NCBI GenBank assembly: GCA_021186555.1
Contig: JAJKFL010000026.1
Span: forward strand, 620,001-684,000
Source of the DNA: Reticulitermes speratus
Lineage: Eukaryota > Arthropoda > Insecta > Blattodea > Rhinotermitidae
Length of the DNA: 64,000 nt
Reading direction: 5' to 3'
Positions 1 through 11,289 of the stretch are shown one piece after another (within the stretch, counting starts at the first letter, position 1; the number at the start of each line of letters is the position of its first letter). Both the position numbers and the translations under genes were made by a program. The notes under the pieces are model-generated. The model was not told where the DNA came from. It saw only the letters and a list, made by a program, of their open reading frames with translations, and ran no database searches.

Positions 1-1882
1 TGCAAGTATGTACACAGGACATAGATACGCACTGCAAGTATGTACACAGGACATAGATACAGCACTGCAAGTATGTACACAGGACATAGATACAGCACTG
101 CAAGTAATGTACACAGGACATAGATACGGCACTGCAAGTATGTACACAGGACATAGTTACAGCACTGCAAGTAGTACACAGGACATAGATACAGCACTGC
201 AAGTATGTACACAGGACATAGATACAGCACTGCAAGTATGTACACAGGACATAGATACGGCATGCAAGTTGTACACAGGACATAGATACAGCACTGCAAG
301 TAATGTACACAGGACATAGATACAGCACTGCATTTAAGAATAGTACGTGAAGCACAGGACATAGATACAGCACTGCAAGTATGTACACAGGACATAGATA
401 CAGCACTGCAAGTATGTACACAGGACATAGATACAGCACTGCAAGTATGTACACAGGACATAGATACAGCACTGCAAGTATGTACACAGGACATAGATAC
501 AGCACTGCAAGTATGTACACAGGACATAGATACAGCACTGCAAGTATGTACACAGGACATAGATACGGCACTGCAAGTATGTACACAGGACATAAGATAC
601 AGCACTGCAAGTATGTACACAGGACATAGATACAGCACTGCAAGTATGTACACAGGACATAGATACAGCACTGCAAGTATGTACACAGGACATAGATACG
701 GCACTGCAAGTATGTACACAGGACATAGATACAGCACTGCAAGTAATGTACACAGGACATAGATACAGCACTGCAAGTATGTACACAGGACATAGATACA
801 GCACTGCAAGTATGTACACAGGACATAGATACGGCACTGCAAGTATGTACACAGGACATAGATACAGCACTGCAAGTATGTACACAGGACATAGATACGC
901 ACTGCAAGTATGTACACAGGACATAGATACGGCACTGCAAGTATGTACACAGGACATAGATACAGCACTGCAAGTATGTACACAGGACATAGATACAGCA
1001 CTGCAAGTAAGTACACAGGACATAGATACGGCACTGCAAGTATGTACACAGGACATAGATACAGCACTGCAAGTATGTACACAGGACATAGATACAGCAC
1101 TGCAAGTATGTACACAGGACATAGATACAGCACTGCAAGTATGTACACAGGACATAGATACAGCACTGCAAGTATGTACACAGGACATAGATACAGCACT
1201 GCAAGTATGTACACAGGACATAGATACGGCACTGCAAGTATGTACACAGGACATAGATACGGCACTGCAAGTATGTACACAGGACATAGATACAGCACTG
1301 CAAGTATGTACACAGGACATAGATACAGCACTGCAAGTATGTACACAGGACATAGATACGGCACTGCAAGTATGTACACAGGACATAGATACAGCACTGC
1401 AAGTAAATACACAGGACATAGATACGGCACTGCAAGTATGTACACAGGACATAGATACGGCACTGCAAGTATGTACACAGGACATAGATACAGCACTGCA
1501 AGTATGTACACAGGACATAGATACAGCACTGCAAGTAAGTACACAGGACATAGATACGGCACTGCAAGTATGTACACAGGACATAGATACGGCACTGCAA
1601 GTATGTACACAGGACATAGATACAGCACTGCAAGTATGTACACAGGACATAGATACAGCACTGCAAGTATGTACACAGGACATAGATACGGCACTGCAAG
1701 TATGTACACAGGACATAGATACAGCACTGCAAGTATGTACACAGGACATAGATACAGCACTGCAAGTATGTACACAGGACATAGATACAGCACTGCAAGT
1801 ATGTACACAGGACATAGATACAGCACTGCAAGTATGTACACAGGACATAGATACAACACTGCAAGTATGTACACAGGACATA
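1..1882. repeat. 33-bp tandem array, about 57 copies, cut by the left edge
   Basis: The unit is 33 bp and contains GTACACAGGACATAGATAC followed by (A/G)GCACTGCAAGTAT. Most copies are near identical; the main variation is A or G in GATAC(A/G)GC, plus a few single-base indels that shift the frame. One non-repeat interruption lies near 332-357. Because 33 is divisible by three and the unit has no stop in several frames, both strands show frames of hundreds of codons, for example 334-1881 on the minus strand. These read as monotonous 11-residue repeats (MYTGHRYSTAS on plus, SAVSMSCVHTC on minus) and I do not regard them as genes. The array ends abruptly at about 1882 in unique sequence. Confidence 0.97.
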
Positions 1883-2223
1883 CAATTTCCATGAATTCGC
1901 TTTTAAACTGAAAGGATTTTATGTGCAAATGTAATTTTGACATTTAACAGTTTTATTATAATCCATGGAGAAACTCCAATATCCTAATGTTTATATTATT
2001 TAAAGCATGTAGCATTGTGTATGTGTGTATTCTGTTTGTAAGTTTGTACCAACTGGTGAAGGTGGCCACACACATTGGCCGAAACACGTCGCAATTTAAC
2101 ATAAGCTTACACTAGAATGAACTGTACAAATGATTGTATCTATATTGTCACTAGGGCACAAATGGGGATGCACCAATTAAAATTTGGTGACGCTGCATCA
2201 TTAGCGATGTCTCAACTTCGTGC
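1883..2223. other. unique AT-rich spacer with one hammerhead-like relic
   Basis: No convincing coding region is visible. The only structured sequence is the decayed hammerhead-like motif at 2047-2090, annotated separately. The rest is low-copy, AT-rich sequence. Confidence 0.6.
2047..2090 (+). ncRNA. decayed hammerhead-like motif (copy 1)
   Basis: CTGGTGA is followed by a hairpin with arms GGCCA/TGGCC and then CGAAACACGT. This is the order of core box, stem II and GAAA of a hammerhead ribozyme, but the first box deviates from CUGANGA, so the copy is probably dead. It is grouped with the better copies at 18765, 20188, 22817, 23047, 28266, 47776 and 48151. Confidence 0.3.
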
Positions 2224-2556
2224 GGTTTGTATAACTGAGACGTAGTGTGTTTACTGCGCGGTACGGACTGTATTTATGTGTTTTATGTGGATCTCAGAAC
2301 AAACAGCGATTATTTCACTGTACAGCATTAACTGACTGGTTTGTATAACTGAGACGGAGTGTGTTTACTGCGCGGTACGAGCTGAGTGTTTTTGTAAAGT
2401 GTGTTTACTTCGCGGTACGGAGTAAATGTTTATGTAAAGTGTGTTTACTGTGCGGTACGGACTGAATGTTTATGTAAAGTGTGTTTACTGCGCTGTACGG
2501 AGTAAATGTTTATGTAAAGTGTGTTTACTACGCGGTACGGACTGAATATTTAACTA
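2224..2556 (+). mobile_element. 114/40-bp compound element, copy 1, 5'-truncated
   Basis: One and a fraction long units (GGTTTGTATAACTGAGACG ... GATCTCAGAACAAACAGCG) are followed by about five 40-bp units built on TTTACTGCGCGGTACGGACTG and ATGTTTATGTAAAGTGTG. It ends with ACTGAATATTTAACTACATG, resembling the 3' side of the other copies. The 5' head found at 6529 and elsewhere is missing. The order of long units first and 40-bp units last is the same as in fuller copies. Confidence 0.75.
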
Positions 2557-2870
2557 CATGTTCATTAGTTTAAGTTTTCAACGGGATAAACAATAAAACG
2601 TTCTACAGCGATATAATTTTGCGATTCAGGTAAGTATCAACATTTCCTTCTATAGATTTCTCGGAACCCACGTGAGCATATGTGCGCCAAATACTGACAA
2701 TGTCACTGACTAACTGCCATGTCAATATGCGCCTTTTGTGATCCACATATTAACTGACGTGCAAAATGATAGACAAAGAACGTCCATCAAATCAAACTGT
2801 AAGTTCAGAAACCACATGAATTCTAATTCCGAAAAAAAAACAGATTAAATTTTAGTGCAATGATGTGGTT
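2557..2870. other. unique spacer
   Basis: Low-copy sequence between two tandem arrays. I see no open frame of note, no RNA gene and no repeat. Confidence 0.6.
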
Positions 2871-3869
2871 ATTATAATGAGCTACTGTGGTTATTATAGT
2901 GAGCTACTGTGGCTACTATATTGAGCTAATGTGTCTACTACAATGACCTACTCTGGCTACTATAGTGAGCTACTGTGGCTAATATAGTGAGCTACTGTGG
3001 CTACTATAGTGAGCTACTGTGGCTACTATAGTGAGCTACTGTGGCTAGTATAGTGAGCTACTGTGGCTACTATAGTGAGCTACTGTGGCTACTATAGTGA
3101 GCTACTGTGGCTAGTATAGTGAGCTACTGTGGCTACTATAGTGAGCTACTGTGGCTACTGTGGCTACTATAGTGAGCTACTGTGGCTACTATAGTGATCT
3201 ACTGTGGCTACTATAGTGAGCTACTGTGGCTACTATAGTGAGCTACTGTGGCTAGTATAGTGAGCTACTGTGGCTACTATAGTGAGCTACTGTGGCTACT
3301 ATAGTGAGCTACTGTGGCTACTATAGTGAGCTACTGTGGCTACTATAGTGAGCTACTGTGGCTACTATAGTGAGCTACTGTGGCTACTATAGTGAGCTAC
3401 TGTGGCTAGTATAGTGAGCTACTGTGGCTACTATAGTGAGCTACTGTGGCTACTATAGTGAGCTACTGTGGCTAGTATAGTGAGCTACTGTGGCTACTAT
3501 AGTGAGCTACTGTGGCTACTATAGTGAGCTACTGTGGCTAGTATAGTGAGCTACTGTGGCTAGTATAGTGAGCTACTGTGGCTAGTACAGTGAGCTACTG
3601 TGGCTACTATAGTGAGGTACTGTGGCTACTATAGTGAGGTACTGTGGCTACTATAGTGAGCTACTGTGGCTAGTATAGTGAGCTACTGTGGTTACTATAG
3701 TGAGCTACTGTGGTTACTATAGTGATCTACTGTGGCTAGTATAGTGAGCTACTGTGGCTACTATAGTGAGCTACTGTGGCTACTATAGTGAGCTACTGTG
3801 GCTAGTATAGTGAGCTACTGTGGCTAGTATAGTGAGCTACTGTGGCTACTATAGTGAGCTACTGTGGCC
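2871..3869. repeat. 22-bp tandem array, about 45 copies
   Basis: The unit is GAGCTACTGTGGCTACTATA plus GT. Copies alternate between CTACTATAG and CTAGTATAG variants in a partly regular order, which suggests amplification of multi-unit blocks. The left edge (2871-2960) is more diverged than the interior, as is usual at array margins. Confidence 0.96.
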
Positions 3870-4452
3870 AATAGCAAAGCCATGCAACCTATGTATACAT
3901 CACTGCACTTGTAGTTGTACGGTAGCCGTTATTTGGTTTTAGTATGACTTCAGCATTACCATCCTTACCTTATAATTTAGCCATCAAACAATAACCACTT
4001 ATGAGTGTATAGTAATTACGAATGTCACAAAAATAACCACAGTTTGAGATTTATAATTGAACCCCGTGCAGCTAACACCGCCGTCAACCTGTTTACCAGT
4101 TCTGTTTACGGCCCTTCAAATTCAGTGTCGCCACGATCACATTATTATTTTCAGGTTTCAGTTTGAACACGAAATTTATAAGGCTGTAATAACTGCCCCA
4201 GTAACGTAGCGTTCCACACGTGCCCCACTCAAACAAGCAGCACTCTGTGTGCCCCACATATGAAGCACTGCCAACAAATATCATTATACCGACCCCCCTT
4301 AAAGACTTTCCCTTTACAGCCCTTTCAGACAGAAACTTAGACATGAATACGTTCTTAACTACAGCAACAATTTTTTCCCTCCTAATAATATCAGATTAGA
4401 TGAAGAGTTGCTGTTTAAAAAGCTCCTCGTTACGTCGTGTTCTTAGAACAAA
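3870..4452. other. unique spacer, no supported gene
   Basis: A frame of 83 codons on the minus strand (4093-4344) lies here. It has no domain I recognise and no flanking splice or promoter signal that I can support, so it is not called as a gene. Confidence 0.5.
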
Positions 4453-5055
4453 TTAACCTTTTAAGGCCTACTGGTTACTATATGCACCACCAGGTTAAAC
4501 ATTCAAGAATTGTATATTCTACCCACACAATGTATTTATGTGTATTGTATTTATATTACAACAAACGGCGACTTTTGCACTATATAACATAAAATTATTG
4601 GTTTTTATAACCTAGGTGAAAAGCGTTTACTGCGCGGTACGAACTGAATTTTTATGTAGTGTGTTTACTGCGCGGTACGGACTGAATGTTTATGTGAAGT
4701 GTGTTTACTGCGCGGTACGGACTGAATGTTTATGTAAAGTGTGTTTACTGCGCGGTACGGACTGAATGTTTATGTAAAGTGTGTTTACTGCGCGGTACGG
4801 ACTGTGTGTTTATGTAAAGTGTGTTTACTGCGCGGTACGGACTGAATGTTTATGTAAAGTGTGTTTACTGCGCGGTACGGACTGTGTGTTTATGTAAAGT
4901 GTGTTTACTGCGCGGTACGGACTGGGTGGTTATGTAAAGTGTGTTTACTGCGCGGTACGGACTGAATGTTTATGTAAAGTTTGTTTACTGAGCGGTACGA
5001 GCTGAATGTTTATGTAAAGTGCGTTTACTGCGCGGTACGGACTGGGTATTTAAAC
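4453..5055 (+). mobile_element. 114/40-bp compound element, copy 2, with TTAA at its 5' edge
   Basis: TTAA at 4453-4456 is followed by the family's head: CCTTTTAAGGCCTACTGG, then TTACTATATGCACCACCAGG, then a segment matching the GTTTAACATTCA...CCCACACA head of other copies. Next comes one strongly diverged long unit (about 4540-4620) and then about eleven 40-bp units with core TACTGCGCGGTACGGACTG. The 3' end is lost at about 5050. Head, long unit and short units are in the same order as at the other loci. Confidence 0.75.
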
Positions 5056-5240
5056 AAGCCAGTTTACACTTCGTCTTTAAAGCGTTAATTTGTCTGTACT
5101 TGTATAAATGTCACAATATAAACGTCAGCAAAATATTTAGAGACATGCCACGAGTGCGCAGATCATGGCCTTCCTGTAGCATGGCAGCACACACCGCCAG
5201 CGAACAAACTGGGCACAGACATGCTGAAGCAATAGCATTT
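5056..5240. other. unique spacer
   Basis: Short low-copy stretch with nothing recognisable. Confidence 0.5.
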
Positions 5241-5241
5241 G

Positions 5242-5321
5242 AATATATACATACGTATATGTATATATATGTACATATACATACGTATATGTATATATAT
5301 GTACATATACATACGTATATA
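5242..5321. repeat. 30-bp AT/AC-rich minisatellite, under 3 copies
   Basis: A purine-pyrimidine alternating unit with ATACATACGTATATGTATAT is repeated at 30-bp spacing. Each unit is nearly self-complementary, so it could form cruciform or left-handed DNA. Confidence 0.85.
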
Positions 5322-5975
5322 TAGCGAAGAGTACTGCAGTCAAGCTCACACACTTTAAAGCAGAAAACTGTGTAATTCGACAAGACATGATAAGCTAATA
5401 CAACAATCAGCAACGTGCAGTTCACGTGCCTTGACAGACACAAAGCCCACGTCGCGCGTCAGTTTTAAACGCAGAGTACGAACATCACACAAAAAAGCCC
5501 ACAGCCCTTCGCTGCATCTGTGTCCCACTGCAGAACACGATACAGTGTGTTTCTACACTTGCTGCTGCCTATCTCTCGTGTTCTGTATACTTAAACACAC
5601 TCTTAGTAGTTCAAGCTCTCTCCGAGTGGTAGCAGCACACGTCCACTTAACTGCACGCGCTCTCGTGCTAACAATACCACCGTCAATTGTCTTCAATGAA
5701 AAGACAAATTATTGAATAGAGAGTTGGAGAAAGGGCTGAATGTTGGCCGAGCAATGAAGGAAACATTCGAGTTTGGAATCTTTGTGAAATGGGAACAAAA
5801 GAGAAGGCAGGAAGTGAAGGGATTGGCAATGAAGAGTTTCCACATGCTCACACATGTTCATATATGGAGTGTTGGGGCGACTGTAACACATCTGTCGTGT
5901 TAACGGGCAAATGTAACATCATATAAGGATCAAAACATTTTGGAGCCCCTGGAGGTACAGCAAATTTGTCGATGT
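5322..5975. other. unique spacer, no supported gene
   Basis: Several short frames of 60 to 110 codons overlap here on both strands, none with a recognisable domain. I see no repeat. Confidence 0.5.
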
Positions 5976-6212
5976 AAAGGTAAAGTTCACCGTAGAACAC
6001 GCCATGAAAGCCCAGAGGGGGAGTAGAGGTATAGATCTACTCTTTCTTTAACCTCGGCGCTAGATGAGGATGGGTGGTCAACGTCACGTCCCGGCCGCTT
6101 TACCACCCGGAATGATCCGGTAACCATTGTACAGGAGGCTAGGTGGGCCCCTAGGGCCGGTCTGGACGGCTGCGGAAAATCTCGCCCCCACCGGGATTCG
6201 ATCCCGCAAAAG
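5976..6212 (-). mobile_element. tRNA-derived SINE, family S1 (minus strand)
   Basis: Read on the minus strand, a Pol III B-box-like GGATCGAATCCCGGTGGGGG lies near 6205-6185. It is followed by the body (CCAGACCGGCCCTAGGGGCC, CGGCCGGGACGTGACGTTG, AAGAAAGAGTAGATCTATAC, CCCTCTGGGCTTTCATGGCG) and the tail-side GGTGAACTTTACCTTTACC. The same body occurs at 24472, 36590 and 58419. The 5' tRNA-like end is cut where a second, more diverged S1 copy abuts it at 6213. Confidence 0.88.
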
Positions 6213-6430
6213 TGGGAGTGGAGTTGTAGCTCCACTCCTACTTGAATTTGGTTCTAGATGCAGGTGGGTGATCAGCTTCAGTGTACGGCCACTTTGCCCC
6301 GTGTAACGAAACCAGCATCGAATGGACAGTAGGATAGGTTGACACTACAGCAGTTCTAGACTTCATGGAGAAGAGAAAAATGTGTTGTCACTGCCGGGAT
6401 TTGAAGGGTTCCTAGACTTAAGCAGATAAC
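6213..6430 (-). mobile_element. diverged S1-type SINE relic, head-to-tail with the previous one
   Basis: On the minus strand the order is B-box-like TTCAAATCCCGGCAGTGAC, then a degraded body, then GGAGTGGAGCTACAACTCC. It matches S1 landmarks in order but with many substitutions and indels, so it is older than its neighbour. Confidence 0.6.
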
Positions 6431-6528
6431 AACAGTACGTTACAAACCGAACCAGCGCAGTCAAGGTTACAGATCAGCAGCACCGATAATTACGGCATTG
6501 GAAGTCCCTTTTCTTTTTTGGAAATTAG

Positions 6529-9255
6529 ATGAAGCCTCTAAAGCGCAGTGGTTGCTATATGTACCACCACGTTTAACATTCACAAATTCTACGTTCTGCC
6601 CACACAGTGTATTTATGTGTTTTTTGTGGATCTCAAAACAAACAGCGATTATTTCACTGTACAGCATTAACTGACTGGTTTGTATAACTGAGACGGAGTG
6701 TGTTTACTGCGCGGTACGGACTGTATTTATGTGTTTTGTGTGGATCTCAGAACAAACAGCGATTATTTCACTGTACAACATTAACTGACTGGTTTGTATA
6801 ACTGAGACGGAGTGTGTTTACTGCGCGGTACGGACTGTATTTATGTGTTTTGTGTGGATCTCAGAACAAACAGCGATTATTTCACTGTACAACATTAACT
6901 GACTGGTTTGTATAACTGAGACGGAGTGTGTTTACTGCGCGGTACGGACTGTATTTATGTGTTTTGTGTGGATCTCAGAACAAACAGCGATTATTTCACT
7001 GTACAGCATTAACTGACTGGTTTGTATAACTGAGACGGAGTGTGTTTACTGCGCGGTACGGACTGTATTTATGTGTTTTGTGTGGATCTCAGAACAAACA
7101 GCGATTATTTCACTGTACAGCATTAACTGACTGGTTTGTATAACTAAGACGGAGTGTGTTTACTGCGCGGTACGGACTGTATTTATGTGTTTTGTGTGGA
7201 TCTCAGAACAAACAGCGATTATTTCACTGTACAACATTAACTGACTGGTTTGTATAACTAAGACGGAGTGTGTTTACTGCGCGGTACGGACTGTATTTAT
7301 GTGTTTTGTGTGGATCTCAGAACAAACAGCGATTATTTTACTGTACAACATTAACTGACTGGTTTGTATAACTGAGACGGAGTGTGTTTACTGCGCGGTA
7401 CGGACTGTATTTATGTGTTTTGTGTGGATCTCAGAACAAACAGCGATTATTTCACTGTACAGCATTAACTGACTGGTTTGTATAACTGAGACGGAGTGTG
7501 TTTACTGCGCGGTACGGACTGTATTTATGTGTTTTGTGTGGATCTCAGAACAAACAGCGATTATTTTACTGTACAACATTAACTGACTGGTTTGTATAAC
7601 TGAGACGGAGTGTGTTTACTGCGCGGTACGGACTGTATTTATGTGTTTTGTGTGGATCTCAGAACAAACAGCGATTATTTCACTGTACAACATTAACTGA
7701 CTGGTTTGTATAACTGAGACGGAGTGTGTTTACTGCGCGGTACGGACTGTATTTATGTGTTTTGTGTGGATCTCAGAAACAAACAGCGATTATTTCACTG
7801 TACAACATTAACTGACTGGTTTGTATAACTGAGACGGAGTGTGTTTACTGCGCGGTACGGACTGTATTTATGTGTTTTGTGTGGATCTCAGAACAAACAG
7901 CGATTATTTCACTGTACAACATTAACTGACTGGTTTGTATAACTGAGACGGAGTGTGTTTACTGCGCGGTACGGACTGTATTTATGTGTTTTTGTGTGGA
8001 TCTCAGAACAAACAGCGATTATTTCACTGTACAACATTAACTGACTGGTTTGTATAACTGAGACGGAGTGTGTTTACTGCGCGGTACGGACTGTATTTAT
8101 GTGTTTTGTGTGGATCTCAGAACAAACAGCGATTATTTCACTGTACAACATTAACTGACTGGTTTGATATAACTGAGACGGAGTGTGTTTACTGCGCGGT
8201 ACGGACTGTATTTATGTGTTTTGTGTGGATCTCAGAACAAACAGCGATTATTTTACTGTACAACATTAACTGACTGGTTTGTATAACTGAGACGGAGTGT
8301 GTTTACTGCGCGGTACGGACTGTATTTATGTGTTTTGTGTGGATCTCAGAACAAACAGCGATTATTTTACTGTACAACATTAACTGACTGGTTTGTATAA
8401 CTGAGACGGAGTGTGTTTACTGCGCGGTACGGACTGTATTTATGTGTTTTGTGTGGATCTCAGAACAAACAGCGATTATTTCACTGTACAGCATTAACTG
8501 ACTGGTTTGTATAACTGAGACGGAGTGTGTTTACTTCACGGTACGGACTGTATTTATGTGTTTTGTGTGGATCTCAGAACAAACAGCGATTATTTCACTG
8601 TACAACATTAACTGACTGGTTTGTATAACTGAGACGGAGTGTGTTTACTTCACGGTACGGACTGTATTTATGTGTTTTGTGTGGATCTCAGAACAAACAG
8701 CGATTATTTCACTGTACAACATTAACTGACTGGTTTGTATAACTGAGACGGAGTGTGTTTACTGCGCGGTACGGACTGTATTTATGTGTTTTGTGTGGAT
8801 CTCAGAACAAACAGCGATTATTTCACTGTACAGCATTAACTGACTGGTTTGTATAACTGAGAAGGAGTGTGTTTACTTCACGGTACGGACTGTATTTATG
8901 TGTTTTGTGTGGATCTCAGAACAAACAGCGATTATTTCACTGTACAACATTAACTGACTGGTTTGTATAACTGAGACGGAGTGTGTTTACTTCACGGTAC
9001 GGACTGTATTTATGTGTTTTGTGTGGATCTCAGAACAAACAGCGATTATTTCACTGTACAGCATTAACTGACTGGTTTGTATAACTGAGACGGAGTGTGT
9101 TTACTGCGCGGTACGGACTGTATTTATGTGTTTTGTGTGGATCTCAGAACAAACAGCGATTATTTCACTGTACAACATTAACTGACTGGTTTGTATAACT
9201 GAGAATGAGTGTGTTTACTGCGCGGTACGGAATGGATCTTTAACTATAATTCAGG
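6529..9255 (+). mobile_element. 114/40-bp compound element, copy 3, longest copy (about 22 long units)
   Basis: The head runs from CCTCTAAAGCGCAGTGG through TATATGTACCACCACG and TTCTACGTTCTGCCCACACA. It is followed by about 22 tandem copies of a 114-bp unit containing TTTACTGCGCGGTACGGACTG, GTGTGGATCTCAGAACAAAC, AGCGATTATTTCACTGTAC and GACTGGTTTGTATAACTGAG. Units are nearly identical; variants (CAACATT/CAGCATT, GCGCGG/TTCACGG, TTTCACTG/TTTTACTG) are spread in runs. It ends in TATAATTCAGG followed by TTAA at 9256-9259. TTAG flanks the 5' side at 6525. Frames such as 8070-8273 are repeat by-products. Confidence 0.85.
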
Positions 9256-9259
9256 TTAA

Positions 9260-10280
9260 TGTTGGTCATTAAACTGATAAGAGTAGTGGCAGTTGACGCA
9301 GATGCAACACAAGCAATACTTGAAGTCTGTCAGCATACAGTCGTACATGTGAGTGATTAAAGTTTTCGGATTCTGCTTTGGAACTTTCATATGAATATTA
9401 TAACAAAAGAAATAACAACATAAACCGATTTCCCTTAAGATTAAAATGATAAAAAATATTTTTATATAAATTTCCGCATTAAATTTCGTATAAATCCTTA
9501 GTGGCCTGAAGACCAAACATGCAATTCATGTCACAGCACTGCCCAAGTCTCGTATCAAGCCAGTCGAGCGATGCAGTACGACGATAATTACGACGTCGGC
9601 CGCCTCCCACAGTGAGACCTCCAGTTAGCTGTAAGTAACACGCATAACGAGATGACATTGTAAACAGTTTAAGACATCTCCTCACGCCTTACACCGACCC
9701 TACGCTTTTCAAAAGTAAACTTATTACTTATTCAAAATGTGTATTAACTTCTAGTTCATTGAAAATCGTGAATAGTTTCAGAATTTCTCTTCAGAAACAG
9801 GCATACTTAGGATCACGTGTCATGGTGTCATTCAAGGGAAGACACGTGTCCTTGAATGCGCTGCTAACGACTGTAGAGCAGCTAGGGGATTATTACTGAA
9901 ATTGTCATTACGGATCAGCTGTTACGGCTGAATAGAGGTTAATGTCAACCTTATGTAATCCGCCGTCGTGTGTTCAGCCATCGTCAACTGTAGAACTGCT
10001 CTCTCGCTGACAATGGCCGTTGTCCTTTAAATAACAGATTTATATACACGCACGAGGTTACATTATTTGTGTAAGGTGGGTATTGAGGAAAATTATATTA
10101 CGTCATATAGGTACAAGTTTATTTGTAACAAATACTGCAGTAGTTGGTGTAAATATGTACAGAACTGTACTGAATACGTATAATATTGCGTATATCATTG
10201 TACTTATTATATTTTTCATCAATCGTAACTAAAGTGAATCCATAATGGAGAGTTCATTATTGACGTTCTCAAAACCTATA

Positions 10281-10281
<1 letters not shown>
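9260..10281. other. unique spacer, no supported gene
   Basis: About 1 kb of low-copy sequence. Minus-strand frames of 86 and 68 codons (9256-9516, 9479-9685) show no known domain. No RNA gene or repeat is evident. Confidence 0.55.
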
Positions 10282-10324
<43 letters not shown>

Positions 10325-10340
10325 GAGAGAGAGAGAGTGA
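10282..10340. repeat. (TA)n followed by (GA)n microsatellite
   Basis: A run of TA dinucleotides (about 10284-10320) passes directly into GACAGAGAGAGAGAGAG. Confidence 0.95.
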
Positions 10341-10390
10341 GACTGTTAAAAATATTTATCTCCTCATCGATTTAGTCCTGTAGTTTCGGC

Positions 10391-10670
10391 GGGAAACCTG
10401 AAGGGAAAAGACCACTCGGTAGATCTGCAGGCAGACGGGAGGATAATATTAAAATGGATCTTAATGGATTAGGATGGTAGGTTGTGGATTGGATTCAGCT
10501 GGTTTAGGATAATATCGGTCTTGGGGTGTTGTGAATACGGTAAAGAATTTTGGGTCTTATAAAACGAGGGAAATTTGTTGAATATCTGATGAAATATTTG
10601 CTTTACAAGAAGGACTTGTTGCATGGAACTGCTTACGTAGTCAGTCAGTCAGTCAGTCAGTCAGTCAGCC
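10391..10670 (+). pseudogene. LINE 3' end (reverse-transcriptase ORF C-terminus), decayed
   Basis: The frame starting at 10391 reads GKPEGKRPLGRSAGRREDN then IKMDLNGLGW and a stop. Past the stop it continues as recognisable remnants (VVDWIQLV, then a stop). This is the extreme C-terminal tail typical of ORF2 proteins in an insect non-LTR retrotransposon family, downstream of the catalytic reverse-transcriptase domain. It carries several stops and frame changes. It ends in a (CAGT)n microsatellite tail at about 10640-10668, taking the place of the (GTTA)n tail of the copy at 15656. Target duplications are not visible. Confidence 0.8.
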
Positions 10671-11289
10671 AATCCTGCAGCTCATTTGACGACGCTGTCT
10701 GCAGCTGCCAGTCCACAGCAAGAACACCAAAAGGCAGTGCGTTCAGTCAGCAAATCTGGACGGAACGGCCGTCTTCCAGTTCAATGTAAAGTTTGCACAT
10801 TTGCCTGAGAGACTGAGGTAAATCACGACCACCTGACACCATACGCAACGCAACATGGAAGCAAAGACGTCCGTAACGCGAAACAAAACTGTTTGAGCAG
10901 AACAGTGAAGTGTATGGCTCAATAAAACACAAGGAATAAGTTGACAAGCTTACCAACTGTTAGCTTCTCAATAAATGTGGTCCTTTACAGAGTATCCAGC
11001 TCTGCCCTTTAAGTGGTGTTTGTTTGACGATGCTGTCACCTCCTCAGATCATACAGTGTCGAATTGTGTGCTTGAGACGTTTTGGGAGGCGGTCGTAGTG
11101 TAATGAACACGCTATAGAGGTACTTGTCTGAGACGTCTGAGTAAACACACGAACACGTACAGTCAGGATAGACAGGGTCCTCCAAGATTCGAACTGGGTC
11201 CTTCCAGTCTACAGCTTTGTCCTGTTTTTTCTTAATTCTTTCCTGTCAAATATATTTTGGACACAATGTATCGTCTCAGGCAATTTAAA
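10671..11289. other. unique spacer with a possible tRNA-like B-box relic
   Basis: Low-copy sequence. Near 11177-11215 the minus strand reads ACCCAGTTCGAATCTTGG, a Pol III B-box-like sequence that may mark an old SINE. No body of a known family follows. Confidence 0.4.

Noticed and set aside
334..1881. 515-codon minus-strand frame and matching plus-strand frames in the 33-bp array
   Set aside because: The peptide is a strict 11-residue repeat caused by a stop-free unit divisible by three. Both strands are open, and the frame changes with each indel.
1..1882. Telomeric or subtelomeric repeat
   Set aside because: None of the units resembles the TTAGG insect telomere repeat, and no TTAGG tract is present in the window.
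4093..4344. 83-codon minus-strand frame
   Set aside because: No recognisable domain, ordinary length for chance in this composition, no supporting context.
6529..9255. Helitron origin for the 114/40-bp compound element, since some Helitron-derived elements carry internal tandem repeats
   Set aside because: No 5' TC start, no CTRR 3' end with a preceding hairpin and no insertion between A and T. TTAA-like flanks fit better.
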